Source of the DNA: Ascaphus truei
Taxonomy: Eukaryota; Chordata; Amphibia; Anura; Ascaphidae
Assembly (NCBI GenBank): GCA_036426205.1
Contig: CM071571.1
Location: 116,856,002-116,920,001, forward strand
Reading direction: 5' to 3'
DNA length: 64,000 bases
Positions 29,104 to 38,975 of this stretch are shown here, one piece after another. Position 1 is the first letter of the stretch; each line of letters opens with the position of its first letter. Position numbers and translations under genes: made by a program. The notes beneath the pieces are model-generated. The model was not told the DNA's origin and made no database searches. It saw only the letters and a program-made list of their open reading frames with translations.

Positions 29104-29530
29104 CTACACCCTCCCTCTCCTCACCAACTTCTCTTCCACATGCTCCTCTCCAGCTTCTCTTTCACACACTCCTCTCCACCTGCCCCTCACCTACATGCTC
29201 CTCTCCATGTGCTCCTCTCCTCACCTGCTTCTTCCCCACATGCTCCACTCCTCACCTGCTTCTCCCCCCCCACACACTCCTCTCCACCTGCCTCTCACCT
29301 ACATGGTCCTCTCCCCACCAGCTTCTCCCCATGTGCTCCTCTCCTCACCCACATGCTCCACTCCTCACCTGCTTCTTCCCCCCCCCGCACACTCCTCTCA
29401 ACCTGCCTCTCACCTACATGCTCCTCTGCCCACCTGCTTCTCCCCATGAGCCTCTCTCCACATGTTCCCCACCTCAACTGCTTACCCCACACAAGTGCCT
29501 CTCTCGACCAGCTCCTCCCCACATGATTTA
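29104..29530. repeat. CT/CAC-rich minisatellite
   Basis: Degenerate tandem units of roughly 25-35 bp built from 'ccacatgctcctctcc' and 'cacctgcttctcccc'. Open frames on both strands are compositional. Confidence 0.8.
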
Positions 29531-29569
29531 CCTCCCCCCTACCAGATTGTGGTGGCGGAAGCCAGGAGC

Positions 29570-29735
29570 GGGGGAGCAGCAGGAGCGGGCTCGGAGGGGA
29601 GGGAGTGCTCGCGTCCCACATGTCCTGGAGCGGGTTCGGAGGGGAGGGAGTGGGCTCGGAGGGGAGGGTGTGGGCTCGGAGGGGAGGGAGTGGGCTCGGA
29701 GGGGAGGGAGCGTGCGCGTCCCACATGTCCTGGAG
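29570..29735. repeat. G-rich minisatellite
   Basis: About 20-bp units of the form gggctcggaggggagggagt in head-to-tail array, with a longer period ending gcgtcccacatgtcctggag present twice. The array has G-quadruplex potential. Confidence 0.85.
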
Positions 29736-29933
29736 CGGGCTCGGGTGGGGGTGGGGTTTGGGAGCATATCACAAAGCTGGAGCGCGCTCCTTCTGTACCA
29801 AGGGAGGGGAGGGGGCCGTCGCGGGCCAAACAAAACGGGACAAAATTGACATTTTTATTAAAAAGACGGGACGGTTGGGGAATAGGGAAAAAACGGTACT
29901 GTGCTGTTTAAAACGGGACGTATGGTCAGCCTA

Positions 29934-30475
29934 CATATAACCCACACCTAGAAGCCCTACGCAAGATCGCCAGGGAACTACAACCCATCCTCCAGGAAGA
30001 TACAAGTCTGCAACAGGTCCAATCTCAAGAAAATGATGGTGAGGAGTAAAGTATTCAACAGTACAACTGAATGCGGGACAAGACCATGCCAGGACGCAAG
30101 ATGCAAAACCTCCGCAATGCTCCACACAGCGGGCACAATACAAATACGATACAGGAATCTGGAGTACAAATTCAGAGGAAGGTTCACCTGTTCCTCCAAC
30201 AATTCGTGTACCTCATCATGTGCATGAAATGCCCAGGGGGCTGCTAGCTGCTACTACATAGGTGAGATGGGACAGGGGCTAAACAAGAGAATTAATCTGC
30301 ATCGCCACAGCATCACGCACGGAACAAGAGACAGTACTGTTGGCGAACATTTCTCTGACTGGCCATAAAATGAACGATCTGAAGGTGGCCATACTCATAG
30401 GTAATATTAGAACACCGAAAGAGAGATGGTTGCATGAATACAAAATGTATGCAACTGTTCGGGACACTTAGCGGT
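29934..30475 (+). pseudogene. PLE GIY-YIG endonuclease
   Basis: Codons for CQDARCKTSAMLHTAG (cysteine cluster), the GIY-YIG core (YLIMCMKCPG then CYYIGEMGQGLNKRI) and HRHSITHGTRDSTVGEHF follow one another. A small frame shift lies at the YLIM/CYYIG joint and stops follow. The enzyme would nick target DNA. This copy is disabled. Confidence 0.7.
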
Positions 30476-31019
30476 GGCCTAATCCAAGACCGCAGTTTTA
30501 TGAGTCACTACTGACACGAGAGAGCACTCTTCCCATGAGCGCTAATGGCCAAGTCTATACATGCTGCGCTACATGTATGCACACACAGCTGTCTTTTACA
30601 CATACAAATACTCTATGTAAATCCATCCCTATATACCAATAGGGACCACATAGTATCTACACACACTTCTAGTAATGCAACACCCTCTTACATTTCCACA
30701 CCTACCCACACCATTCATATACACTCCCACTCCACACACCTTTTGTAAAGCGCTGTATAAACTGTGGGCTCTTTATTTATTTATATTTACATACATACAC
30801 ATACACACTTACATCACTAACATTCAGGGACTATTTAACACCTCATGTCATAAATCACATTCTACACAAGGGGGAGGGACAGGCTCAGATCACAGATTAC
30901 ATTCCAAGACACACTGTTTTTAAGTTAAACCCTTGCCTTCTTTATTCAATGTAATATCACCGGAAGAAGAGATCAGTGTATCTTGAAAGCTCGCACAAAT
31001 AAAAGCATTTAGTTAGCCA
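30476..31019 (+). repeat. PLE 3' tail
   Basis: AT-rich non-coding tail with CA/TA runs. Near 30963-30998 it contains GGAAGAAGAGATC ... CTTGAAAGC, a pattern like the hammerhead-like tails elsewhere in the window but with GAAAG instead of GAAAC. Confidence 0.35.
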
Positions 31020-31107
31020 AAGAATCCGCAGCACTCACTAGTCAGTTTAAATTGTAAAATAGGGTTTAATTCATCTCACAAGCATCAGAGGTAAATACAA
31101 GAAAGAA

Positions 31108-31147
31108 GGAGCGATGTTTCGGACCTCCCTGTTCTTTATCTAGCTCC
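31108..31147 (-). ncRNA. hammerhead-like motif in PLE tail
   Basis: The minus strand reads GGAGC ... AGATAAAG ... GGTCC GAAAC ATC GCTCC. The outer GGAGC/GCTCC arms form a 5-bp stem I and GAAAC is intact. The first core strand (AGATAA) is mutated, so it should not cleave. Confidence 0.3.
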
Positions 31148-31509
31148 TACACCTGTGTACATCACACTAGGTCTACATATAGTGTACTAATCAGTCCCAT
31201 TTGGCGCCAAGCCATTGGTAGCCCACCTTCCTAAGGTAGCTCAGATAGGTCAATCCTCTTGGCTATTGCGCATGTGCAAACACATATGTCCAACCTGCTG
31301 AACTATCAACAGAACAGGGGAGATAACCACAAACACTGCCGGCTGAAAGTGTTCCTGTACGCAAATGCAGGCGTCCGCACAGCACATAGCTGATCTAATC
31401 TACATCATAACTATGCTTCCGCCGTGCTTCACTTCCTCTTTGCATGCACGATCGCGTGCTGCACTGACTGAAGCATGGTCCGTTTGTTTACTACACCCAT
31501 CACTGCATT

Positions 31510-32150
31510 GGAGACTAGATTAAAAAGTGTTTCAGCTCCTAGTCCTTGTTCATACCCATAGGATGAAGAGATCCAAAAGGTATAGATCCAGACCATATCT
31601 CTGCAAATTAATATAGTTTCTCGGTTCCACCTCTTGTAGATAATGGAATATGTTCCAGAGCACTGAATGTAAAAGTGTCTATGGAAACTGAGGGAAATGC
31701 AGAGAAATGTCTGGATACTGGGTATTTCTCAACGTATTTTCTGATGGATCTCGGATGTTCTGCAATTCTAACTTTTAATGGCCTAATGGTTCTCCTAATA
31801 TATTTGCTGCCACATCCACACTTCAACATATAGATAAGGTAATTAGTATTGCATGTCATGTGAGTCTTTATTTTAGAAGTAGTTTTTGTGTATTGTCATC
31901 TAATAGATGTCATTGGAGCCGCATACCGGCACACACTACAGTTTCCGCACCTACAGAATCCTCTAGGCAGTGGACTGGTACTGTTTGAAGCAGGAGATCT
32001 GAACAAACTAGGGGACAAATCGTGTGCTAGTGTTTTTGCCCTTCTAAATACAAGTTTAGGGATAGTTTTTAGTGTAATATTGTAACTGCATCTAGTTTTA
32101 ATAGATCCCGATGTTTCTCTACAATTGATCGAATCTGGTTAGATTGTTTA
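31510..32150 (-). pseudogene. PLE GIY-YIG endonuclease (inverted copy)
   Basis: In order on the minus strand: IRSIVEKHRDLLKLD, TIPKLVFRRAKTLAHDL, the cysteine cluster RGFCRCGNCSVCRY, TYL-type GIY motif LIYMLKCGCGSKYIRRT, then RIAEHPRSIRKYV and PVSRHF. The YIG glycine is replaced by arginine and several stops are present, so it is inactive. The C-terminal end (31600-31504) recurs in opposite orientation at 38893-38975. Confidence 0.75.
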
Positions 32151-32303
32151 CTATAGATTATTTATTTTATTTAGAAAATATTTTACCAGGAAGTAATACA
32201 TTGAGAGTTACCTCTCGTTTTCAAGTATGTCCTGGGCACAGAGTTAGGACAAATAATACCTGGTTACAAATACAGTTACATAAATGAATAGGGTATACAT
32301 TAT

Positions 32304-32767
32304 TGTGACAGGGTAAATAAAAGTCACCAGCTATATGCCTGGAAAACCTATGTCTAGTCTGCATTACAGCACTGACTAGGTTAACTTCAGCTGGGAACCT
32401 CAGGACAATTAGTTGGATCCCAGCTGCCTAATCAAGGTGTGTTAAAAACCCAGGCTGTAGACACATGGGGCTGGCTGTTGAGGAGAGAGGAGTAAGCTGC
32501 TAAAGAGATTGCTGAAACAAGGTCTGAGTAGCAAAGTAGTTGAATTGTGAACTGTCTGTCCCCTGCATAGAAAAAGGGTAGCTACCTTATATATAGACTG
32601 TCTGCTAAAGAGAAACTGTTTTTGTTTGGTTCGCTGAAGAAAAAGCTATTTTCTTTTGATTTGCTGATGAAAAGCTCATTTTGTTTCGTGTGCTGTATAT
32701 CTTTTAAGGCTAAATAAAAAAGCCTTGTCAAGAAACCCACGTGTGTCGTTGCATGTACCCTGCAACA
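32304..32767 (+). repeat. 5' LTR of gypsy element
   Basis: 464 bp with TG...CA ends. It has TATATATA near 32592-32600, which may be the promoter box, and AATAAAAAAGCC near 32713, which fits a poly(A) signal near the end. Confidence 0.9.
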
Positions 32768-32769
32768 TA

Positions 32770-32787
32770 TGGTGTCAAGAATTGGGA
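32770..32787 (+). promoter_or_regulatory. primer-binding site of gypsy element
   Basis: TGGTGTCAAGAATTGGG starts 2 nt after the LTR. TGGTGTC is what a tRNA ending ...GACACCA, such as tRNA-Leu, would pair with. The tRNA identity is an inference. Confidence 0.6.
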
Positions 32788-32840
32788 AGGATTTTTTTCA
32801 AAAGGCTCCTGCAAATAAAGGGCCACACACACACACAAGA

Positions 32841-33481
32841 ATGGAAGAATTTTTTAAAGACTTTCTTTGCGAGCAGACCAGACAGCAGGGACAGTTAATG
32901 CAGGAGCTGGCCCGGCTACAAGCGGAGAGAAATGAAAGACTACAAGCAGCACAGGATGAGTGGATTGCCAAGCTGCTGACCCAATTCCAAGGGTCTGCCA
33001 GTGCAGAACTGGCAAGCAGACCCCCGATACTCCTGAGGAAAATGGCTCCGAACGAGGATCCAGAGGCTTTTTTACTGACATTTGAAGAGTCACTGAAGCT
33101 CAGGGCTGGGCTGCAGATCGCTGGGCAACTGCTTTGGCCCCGCTCCTCATAGGAGAAGCCCAGGCCTCATATCAGGGCCTCCCTACAGATCAGGCAATGG
33201 ACTATCGACAAGTAAAAGCTGCCATACTGGATCGCTTAGGTCTGACCCCAGAGACCTACCGGCAGCAGTTCCGGAACATGAAGTACACCGCTAAGATGAG
33301 ACCCCGGGTCCTCGCTCAGCGATTATTGGACTTGTGTATGCGCTGGATACAACCCGAGGAGTGCACTAAGGAGGCAATTCTTGAGCAGGGGGTTTTGGAA
33401 CAATTTCTACAAATAATACCCCCTTCCGCACGCTCGTGGGTAAAACGCCACGCTGCTGAAACCCTAGCTTTGGCGGTCTAA
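32841..33481 (+). pseudogene. gypsy gag with SCAN-like domain
   Basis: The first part (32841-33152) is a coiled-coil-like segment rich in Gln, Glu and Arg (QLMQELARLQAERNERLQ) followed by a gag-like PEAFLLTFEES. After a frameshift near 33.14 kb, 33134-33481 has ETYRQQFRNMKY, LAQRLLDLCMRWIQPEE and LEQFLQIIPP. This helical pattern resembles SCAN domains of vertebrate zinc-finger proteins, which are thought to derive from Gmr1-like gag. A TAA at 33479-33481 interrupts the frame, and the same frame continues from 33482. Confidence 0.75.
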
Positions 33482-34405
33482 CTCGTGGAGAACTTCCTTG
33501 GGGCTGAGCAGCAGGCGAGTGTCCTGGACCCGACTTCACCGACACTTGCGGATGCCCAAAGAGGGAGGTCGGATCAATGGGGAACCTACGGCCCGTCACG
33601 GAACCGCCAAGTCCAACGGAAGGAGCAGTCGTTCCAGCAAGGACGGAGTCCAAATGCTGGTCCCCGCAGAGACCCTCATCTCCTTCCGGATGTCGGCTCG
33701 TCGCAAAATGAGAGGAACTTCCGAGGACGTCACCCACAGGACCCACCAGATGCCTGGTCTCCAGTAACCGGTACAGCGGAGCGCTATCCACAGCCCCCTC
33801 CTGCGAGGGAACCCTCTCCATGTTCCGCCTGTGGAGAACAAGGCCACCGGTATGTGGACTGTCCACTGATGGATTGTTCATTCAGCAGAACTGTTGCCTC
33901 GGCTTTTACTGGGGAAAATTACAAGCCCTGGCTATTTCCAGCCCTGATTGGGGGAAAAAACGTTGAGGCCCTTGTAGATTCGGGCTCTGGGAAAACTCTG
34001 GTCCTCCAGGAACTGTTACCGCCCAACGTGTGTTCTTTTGACTCCCCATGGAGCATAGAATGTATACACGGCGATGTAAAACGCTATCCGACGGCCAAAA
34101 TCCGGCTACAGGTAAAAGGTCAGGAGGCTTACCTCGAAGTAGGAGTTGCTCCTTGGCTCCCTGCCCCCGTTGTGCTCCGTTGGGACTGGCCTTTCTTTTC
34201 GGACCTAATGGCCCCAGTCTTTCACAAGGAGCCTCCTTCTAGAGCTCAGGAGAACCCTGGCAAACTGTTCCCCTTCTCGGCAGACCTTTTTCCCAGTAGA
34301 AACCGGGTTCAAAAGACTCGGAAGCAAAGACGCTTGGACAACAGGACTGGTTGCAGAAATCTGGGTCTCAAGGTGACCATTCTAGTAGTCAGAGGTCACA
34401 AGTGA
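33482..34405 (+). pseudogene. gypsy gag C-terminus (zinc knuckle) and protease
   Basis: CSACGEQGHRYVDC (about 33821-33862) is a C-x2-C-x4-H-x4-C nucleic-acid-binding knuckle. ALVDSGSGKTLVLQE (about 33967) carries the aspartic protease DSG active site. The frame is open from the gag stop to 34405, so gag and protease were probably one polyprotein. Confidence 0.75.
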
Positions 34406-35554
34406 TGGGTGGGAATGGCCAAAGGGAGGGGGATATGGGCCCTGGAGATTTACCAGACCTGTACCTCCCTGACTTTTGCCAGAAGCAAAGGGAAGACCCA
34501 GTCCTTGCTAGACAGTATGACAAGGTGGTGAAAATTGATGAACAGATTTTAGATGCACAGGGGGTGATAGTATTCCCCAATTTTGAGCTATTAAAGGATA
34601 TCCTATATAGGGTAAATAGGCAGACACAAACAGGGGAGGTCACCAGACAGATATTGGTTCCCAAGGCGTTTGTTAAATCTGTGTTCACTCTAGCCCATAC
34701 TGTCCCTTGGGGTGGTCACCTGGGCAGGGATAAAACATTGGACCGTATTTCATCCCGATTCTATTGGCCAGGGATGCATAGTGATATTGCTAAGCTATGT
34801 GCAGCATGTCCGGAGTGCCAGCTAACTAGTCCAAAAGGACAAAAACCAGCCCCTTTGGTTCCTCTACCCTTGGTGTCAGTTCCCTTTGAGAGGATTGGGG
34901 TAGACTTGGTAGGACCTCTAGAACCTTCTGCGAAAGGACACAGGTTTATCCTTGTAATAGTTGATTATGCGACAAGATATCCTGAGGCGTTCCCCCTGAG
35001 AACAGTAATGGCAAAGCAAGTAGCCAACAAGTTGTTGGAACTATTCTCACGGGTTGGACTACCCCAGGTTGGTTGACAGACCAAGGTACAAATGTCATGG
35101 CTAAACTGATGCAGGATGTCTTAAAGTTACTAGAGGTCAAGTCTGTTCGGACATCGGTCTACCATCCACAGACTGACTGATTGGTGGAAAGATTTAACCG
35201 AACTCTAAAAGGGATGCTGAGGAAATTTGTAGATTCAGAGAAGAGAGCCTGGGAAGACTTCTCCCTTTTCTGCTGTTTGCAGTGTGGGAAGTTCCCCAGG
35301 CCTCCACAGGATTCTCTCCATTTGAATTGCTCTATGGCCGCCAACCCCGGGGGATCCTAGACCTCCTTAAGGAGTCCTGGGAGGAACAGCGGTCCCCTTC
35401 TAAGAATACCCTGTAATATGTACTAGACCTTAGGAAGCGCCTAGATGTGGTCGGCCATTTTGCCAGGGAGAATCTTAGGAGGGAGTCCTCAGAATCTTTG
35501 CCAGGGAGTCCTCAGCCTCCACGGTAGAACATCGTCAGTGACGATAAAATCCCA
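34406..35554 (+). pseudogene. gypsy integrase (placed before RT)
   Basis: Codons from about 34440 encode the H-H-C-C zinc domain (GGHLGRDKT ... CAACPECQ). The first catalytic Asp is in ERIGVDLVGPL, the second in TDQGTN (about 35078-35095) and the Glu in LVERFNRTLK (about 35180-35209). A frameshift near 35075 and a TGA near 35178 disable it. Its position upstream of RT is the defining feature of the element. Confidence 0.85.
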
Positions 35555-36649
35555 ATGGGTAAACAGTTGTCCTCTGAACAAAAAGGGGACTTGTTAGCAA
35601 TAATTACACAATTCCAGGATGTATCTTCTGACTTACCAGGACAAACTAACTTAATTTCCCATGCAATCGAGACAGCACCTGGGGTAAAAGTACGTTCCCG
35701 TCCTTATAGGTTGCCTGAAAGTCGTAGGGCTCTGGTAGAGAAGGAGGTACAAGAAATGTTACACTTAGGAGTGATTGAGGAATCATGCAGTGAGTGGTGT
35801 AGTCCACTAATTATGGTCCCTAAACCTGATGGCAAGGTAAGATTTTGTGTGGACCTCCGAAAGGTCAATGCGGTATCCAAGTTTGACGCATATCCGATGC
35901 CAAGGGTGGACGAATTAATTGACGCCCTTGGTAACGCGGAATATATATCCACGCTGGACTTGACAAAAGGATACTGGCAAATACCCTTAGAGGAAAAATC
36001 CAAATGCAAAACAGCTTTTGCCACTCCCATGGGTTTATACCAGTTTGTGACAATGCCATTTGGACTGCATGGAGCCCCAGCCACCTTTCAGAGACTCATG
36101 GATAAGGTACTGAGGCCCCATAGGAATTATGCCGCAGCCTACCTAGATGACATTGTCATTTATAGTAAGCACTGGCGGGCCCATCTAAATAGGCTGAAAG
36201 CGGTCCTCAAATCTCTAAGAGAGGCAGGGCTCACAGCCAACCCTAAGAAATGTGCCCTGGGTAAGGCGGAAACTAAATACTTAGGGTATGCAGTGGGAGG
36301 TGGAAAAGTAAGGCCACTAGCCGACAAGGTAGTTGCCCTGAAAGAAGTTCCGACCCCCCAAACAAAAACGCAGGTACGCTCTCTGCTGGGTTTAGCAGGG
36401 TACTACCGGCGGTTCATCCCCAACTATTCGGAAGTGGCAGCCCCTTTAACGGACCTCACAAAAAAGTGTGCCCCTACACAAGTGGAATGGTCAAGGGATT
36501 GTCAGAGAGCCTTTGAAGACATAAAAAGGTGTCTATCAGAGGGTCCCATCCTTAGAAGCCCGGACTTCAACAGCCCTTTTATAGTGCAAACAGATGCATC
36601 AGAGATAGGGCTAGGGGCAGTGTTGTCACAACAGTTTGAGGGAGTTTAA
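35555..36649 (+). pseudogene. gypsy reverse transcriptase and start of RNase H
   Basis: An open frame of 364 codons contains the RT motifs GVIEESCSEWCSPLIMVPK, LDLTKGYWQIPL, MPFGLHGAPATFQRLMD and the catalytic YLDDIVIYS, then FIVQTDASEIGLGAVLSQ, the first part of RNase H. A TAA at 36647-36649 ends it where family members continue. No other fault is visible in the RT core itself. Confidence 0.9.
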
Positions 36650-36979
36650 CACCCTATCCTTTTCCTGAGTAGGAAATTGTTCCAGAGGGAAAAAAACTAC
36701 TCAGTGATTGAGAAAGAGTGCCTCGCAGTAAAGTGGGCAATCGAGGCATTACCTGGCAGGAGTCCATTTTACTTTGGTGACGGATCATGCTCCACTGAAG
36801 TGGTTAAATAGTATGAAGAATTCCAATGCTAGGTTGACTAGGTGGTATATGGCCCTCCAACCCTTCTCATTTGAGATTCAGCACAGGCCGGGAAAAGAGA
36901 ACGCAAATGCTGATTTCTTTTCTAGAGAAGGGGGGGATGGTCGGGCTTCAGCCGTGCATAGCCCCAGCCACACACTAAC
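36650..36979 (+). pseudogene. gypsy RNase H, C-terminal part
   Basis: After the TAA the same frame gives LFLSRKLFQREKNYSVIEKE. A frameshift near 36755 leads into FTLVTDHAPLKWL, LTRWYMALQPFSFEI and HRPGKENANADFFSR, the typical end of gypsy RNase H. The gene ends just before the polypurine tract. Confidence 0.8.
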
Positions 36980-36989
36980 AGGGGAGGAA
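36980..36989 (+). promoter_or_regulatory. polypurine tract of gypsy element
   Basis: AGGGGAGGAA lies immediately before the 3' LTR, the usual place for priming plus-strand synthesis. Confidence 0.75.
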
Positions 36990-37453
36990 TGTGACAGGGT
37001 AAATAAAAGTCACCAGCTATATGCCTGGAAAACCTATGTCTAGTCTACAGTGCAGCACTGACTAGGTTAACTTCAGCTGGGAACCTCAGGACAATTAGTT
37101 GGATCCCAGCTGCCTAATCAAGGTGTGTTAAAAACCCAGGCTGTAGACACATGGGGCTGGCTGTTGAGGAGAGAGGAGTAAGCTGCTAAAGAGATTACTG
37201 AAACAAGGTCTGAGTAGCAAAGTAGTTGAATTGTGAACTGTCTGTCACCTGCATAGAAAAAGGGTAGCTACCTTATATATAGACTGTCTGCTAAAGAGAA
37301 GTTGTTTTTGTTTGGTTTGCTGAAGAAAAAGCTATTTTCTTTTGGTTTGCTGATGAAAAGCTATTTTTGTTTCGTGTGCTGTATATCTTTTAAGGCTAAA
37401 TAAAAAAGCCTTGTCAAGAAACCCACGTGTGTCGTTGCATGTACCCTGCAACA
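36990..37453 (+). repeat. 3' LTR of gypsy element
   Basis: It has the same 464-bp length as the 5' LTR, with 11 mismatches and no net indel, and is followed by the ATTAT duplication. Confidence 0.9.
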
Positions 37454-37925
37454 ATTATATACAAGACATTGCATGCACAGTTAAAGAAAATATATATTAT
37501 GGGCTAATGAAACAGTTACAGACCAGATTAAAATGTGAGACAGCCTTAGATTTGAAATAACTTAAACTGGTGGTGGATGTGAGAGTCTCTGGTAGGTTGT
37601 TCCAGTTTTGGCGTGCACGGTAAGAGAAGGAGGAACGGCCGGATACTTTGTTGAGCCTTGGGACCATGAACAGTCTTTTGGAGTCTGATCTCAGGTGATA
37701 AGTGCTGCATGTGGTAGGGGTGAGGAGCTTTTCAGATAGCTGGGTAGCTTACCCATAAAGAATTTAAAGGCAAGACAGGAAAGGTGAACTTTGCGCCTAG
37801 ACTCTAGTGATGACCAATCTAGTTCTTTGAGCATTTCGCAGTGATGTGTGTTGTAGTTGCATTGGAGAACAAAACGACAAATTGATGGTAATAAACAGTG
37901 GGGAAGTATCCTCACTGTTATTATT

Positions 37926-38185
37926 ATAGTTTTTTTTTAGCCATATTCTTTTGTAATGGTTGTAAAAGGTCAGATCTATTAGTGTCAAGGGCTTGCTGAA
38001 ATGCTTGTTGAATGATATCTTCATCATATCCCCTTGATAAGAATCTAAGTTTTAGATCTGCCTGTATCAAATATGATTCTTGATCCGAACAAATGGATCT
38101 CAATCTTAAGAATTGTTCTTTTGGGATCCCCCTTAACAGTGGTTTGGGGTGACCACTGTTGGTTTTGAGGAAGGATACTTATTAC
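37926..38185 (-). pseudogene. PLE reverse transcriptase C-terminal region
   Basis: The minus strand reads LKTNSGHPKPLLRGIPKEQF, then LRLRSICSDQESYLIQ, LKLRFLSRGYDEDIIQQAF and LDTNRSDLL. This is the PLE pattern HP..L...IP.GQFLRLRR...RF..RGY. It is truncated upstream near 38185. The RT catalytic core is absent. Confidence 0.75.
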
Positions 38186-38892
38186 GAACGCCATACGAAC
38201 TGCCAGCCGGCAGCTGCTCAAGAAAGACTGACTAACGTATGAGGTTTGTGTGTTTTTCCAGTATGAGAGGCAAAGCTTACTTGTGATATTATACTGACTA
38301 TACCCATTAACTGTTTACTTGTACTATACCTTCTGCATAGAGGGTTATTGTTTACAACGAAGCCTTATTTTGATCGCCCTCCTATGCTATTCATACTATC
38401 TTGTTTAATTGGGGTGTTACGTGTTACCGTGATTGCTATGCTCATTAGAATCTATTAGATCCTTTCAGTGCAGTTTCCCTATTTTTACAGAGGGAGACCT
38501 TTGTGGTTTGGGTCAAAGGGAAGTACCACGTGTCCCTTGAGAGGTGCCGAGGGAACGGGCCTGAGGAAGGGGCATTCAGCCCAGAAACGTTGCCCCCCTT
38601 TTTTCCCACCACATGAAATCCCTACATTGTCCCTTTGTTTTTTTTACCCCCCTTCCCCCTCTCACCCTGTTTTGTTTCCCCTTTGTCCCATTCACCTCCC
38701 CCATGTACCGGTTAGGCTTACATGTATTGGCATAATATTGTTCCTGGATATGTGTATTCATGCTGTATCTGTCTATGTATATAAATTCTCATATTGATTC
38801 ATTTTCAATACAATTCCACTTTTTTGATACAACTTAGTGTTTCATTATTATTTCCTACTTTTAATGAGTGCTGGGAACACCTACCATTTTCC
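38186..38892 (+). repeat. retroelement tail with hammerhead-like motif
   Basis: Non-coding sequence with T- and C-rich runs, placed between two PLE fragments of opposite orientation. It carries the motif at 38557-38596. Probably a PLE tail or terminal repeat, by analogy. Confidence 0.35.
38557..38596 (+). ncRNA. hammerhead-like motif with intact core strands
   Basis: CTGAGGA (38561-38567) and GAAAC (38584-38588) are both intact. A GGG/CCC helix lies between them, and GGGC (38557-38560) pairs with GCCC (38592-38595) as stem I around a possible cleavage site GTT. An A on each side of helix II departs from the canonical fold. Activity is uncertain. Confidence 0.4.
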
Positions 38893-38975
38893 TGTACCAT
38901 TGGATCTCTTCATCCTATGGGTATGAACAATGACTGGGAGCTGAAACACTTTTTAATCTAGTCTCCAATGTACCA
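38893..38975 (+). pseudogene. PLE C-terminal fragment
   Basis: About 80 bp nearly identical to the reverse complement of 31504-31583, encoding WISSSYGYEQ and LGAETLFNLVSN in the plus orientation. It is the last piece of a third PLE copy, not a terminal repeat of the second. Confidence 0.6.

Larger units (their letters stand above)
28625..29933. mobile_element. non-autonomous hAT element with exact 8-bp target duplication
   Basis: The ends are TAGTCTGACCATA and TATGGTCAGCCTA, and CATATAAC is repeated exactly at 28617-28624 and 29934-29941. The 1309-bp body lacks a transposase. It holds two minisatellites (29104-29530 and 29570-29735) and ends with gggacaaaattga and acgggacgta blocks typical of this hAT group. 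Confidence 0.88.
28400..31010 (+). mobile_element. 5'-truncated Penelope-like element, split by a hAT element
   Basis: The plus-strand segments 28409-28624 and 29934-30475 are consecutive parts of a PLE polyprotein: the region after the RT, then a GIY-YIG endonuclease. Penelope-like elements use this endonuclease instead of an AP endonuclease. The RT core is missing, so the copy is 5'-truncated. The tail runs to about 31010 with a hammerhead-like motif. The hAT insertion at 28625-29933 separates the halves. Confidence 0.75.
32304..37453 (+). mobile_element. Gmr1-type gypsy LTR retrotransposon
   Basis: The two 464-bp LTRs (TGTGACAGGG ... CCTGCAACA) are flanked by ATTAT at 32299-32303 and 37454-37458. 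A primer-binding site follows the 5' LTR and a polypurine tract precedes the 3' LTR. Internal order is gag (SCAN-like plus zinc knuckle), protease, integrase, RT, RNase H. Integrase before RT is the reverse of ordinary gypsy elements and is the hallmark of the Gmr1 group. The LTRs differ at only 11 positions by my count. The genes carry frameshifts and stops, so this copy cannot move by itself. Confidence 0.9.
32155..37925 (-). mobile_element. 5'-truncated LINE within the PLE, split by gypsy
   Basis: The two parts are 37925-37454 and 32303-32155. On the minus strand the coding remnant reads ELDWSSLESRRKVHLSCLAF, then RSDSKRLFMVPRLNK and FSYRARQNWNNLPETL. This is the C-terminus common to L2/CR1/Rex1-type RT proteins. 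The 3' tail contains ctggtaaaatattttcta. The edges CTATAAT and CTATAGT suggest a short target duplication. The exact clade is uncertain. Confidence 0.6.
31020..38185 (-). mobile_element. second Penelope-like element (inverted), with nested LINE and gypsy
   Basis: On the minus strand the end of the RT region (38185-37926) and the GIY-YIG endonuclease (32150-31510) are parts of one PLE, separated by a truncated LINE (37925-32155) that itself contains the gypsy element 32304-37453. The PLE tail runs to about 31020 with a hammerhead-like motif at 31147-31108. It lies tail-to-tail with the PLE at 28.4-31.0 kb. Confidence 0.7.

Noticed and set aside
29140..29911. Several overlapping open frames of 100-170 codons on both strands
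   Set aside because: They read through C/T-rich and G-rich minisatellites inside a hAT element.
31504..38975. Terminal inverted repeat of one large transposon (31504-31583 and 38893-38975)
   Set aside because: Both segments encode the same PLE C-terminus in opposite orientation, so they are two PLE copies.
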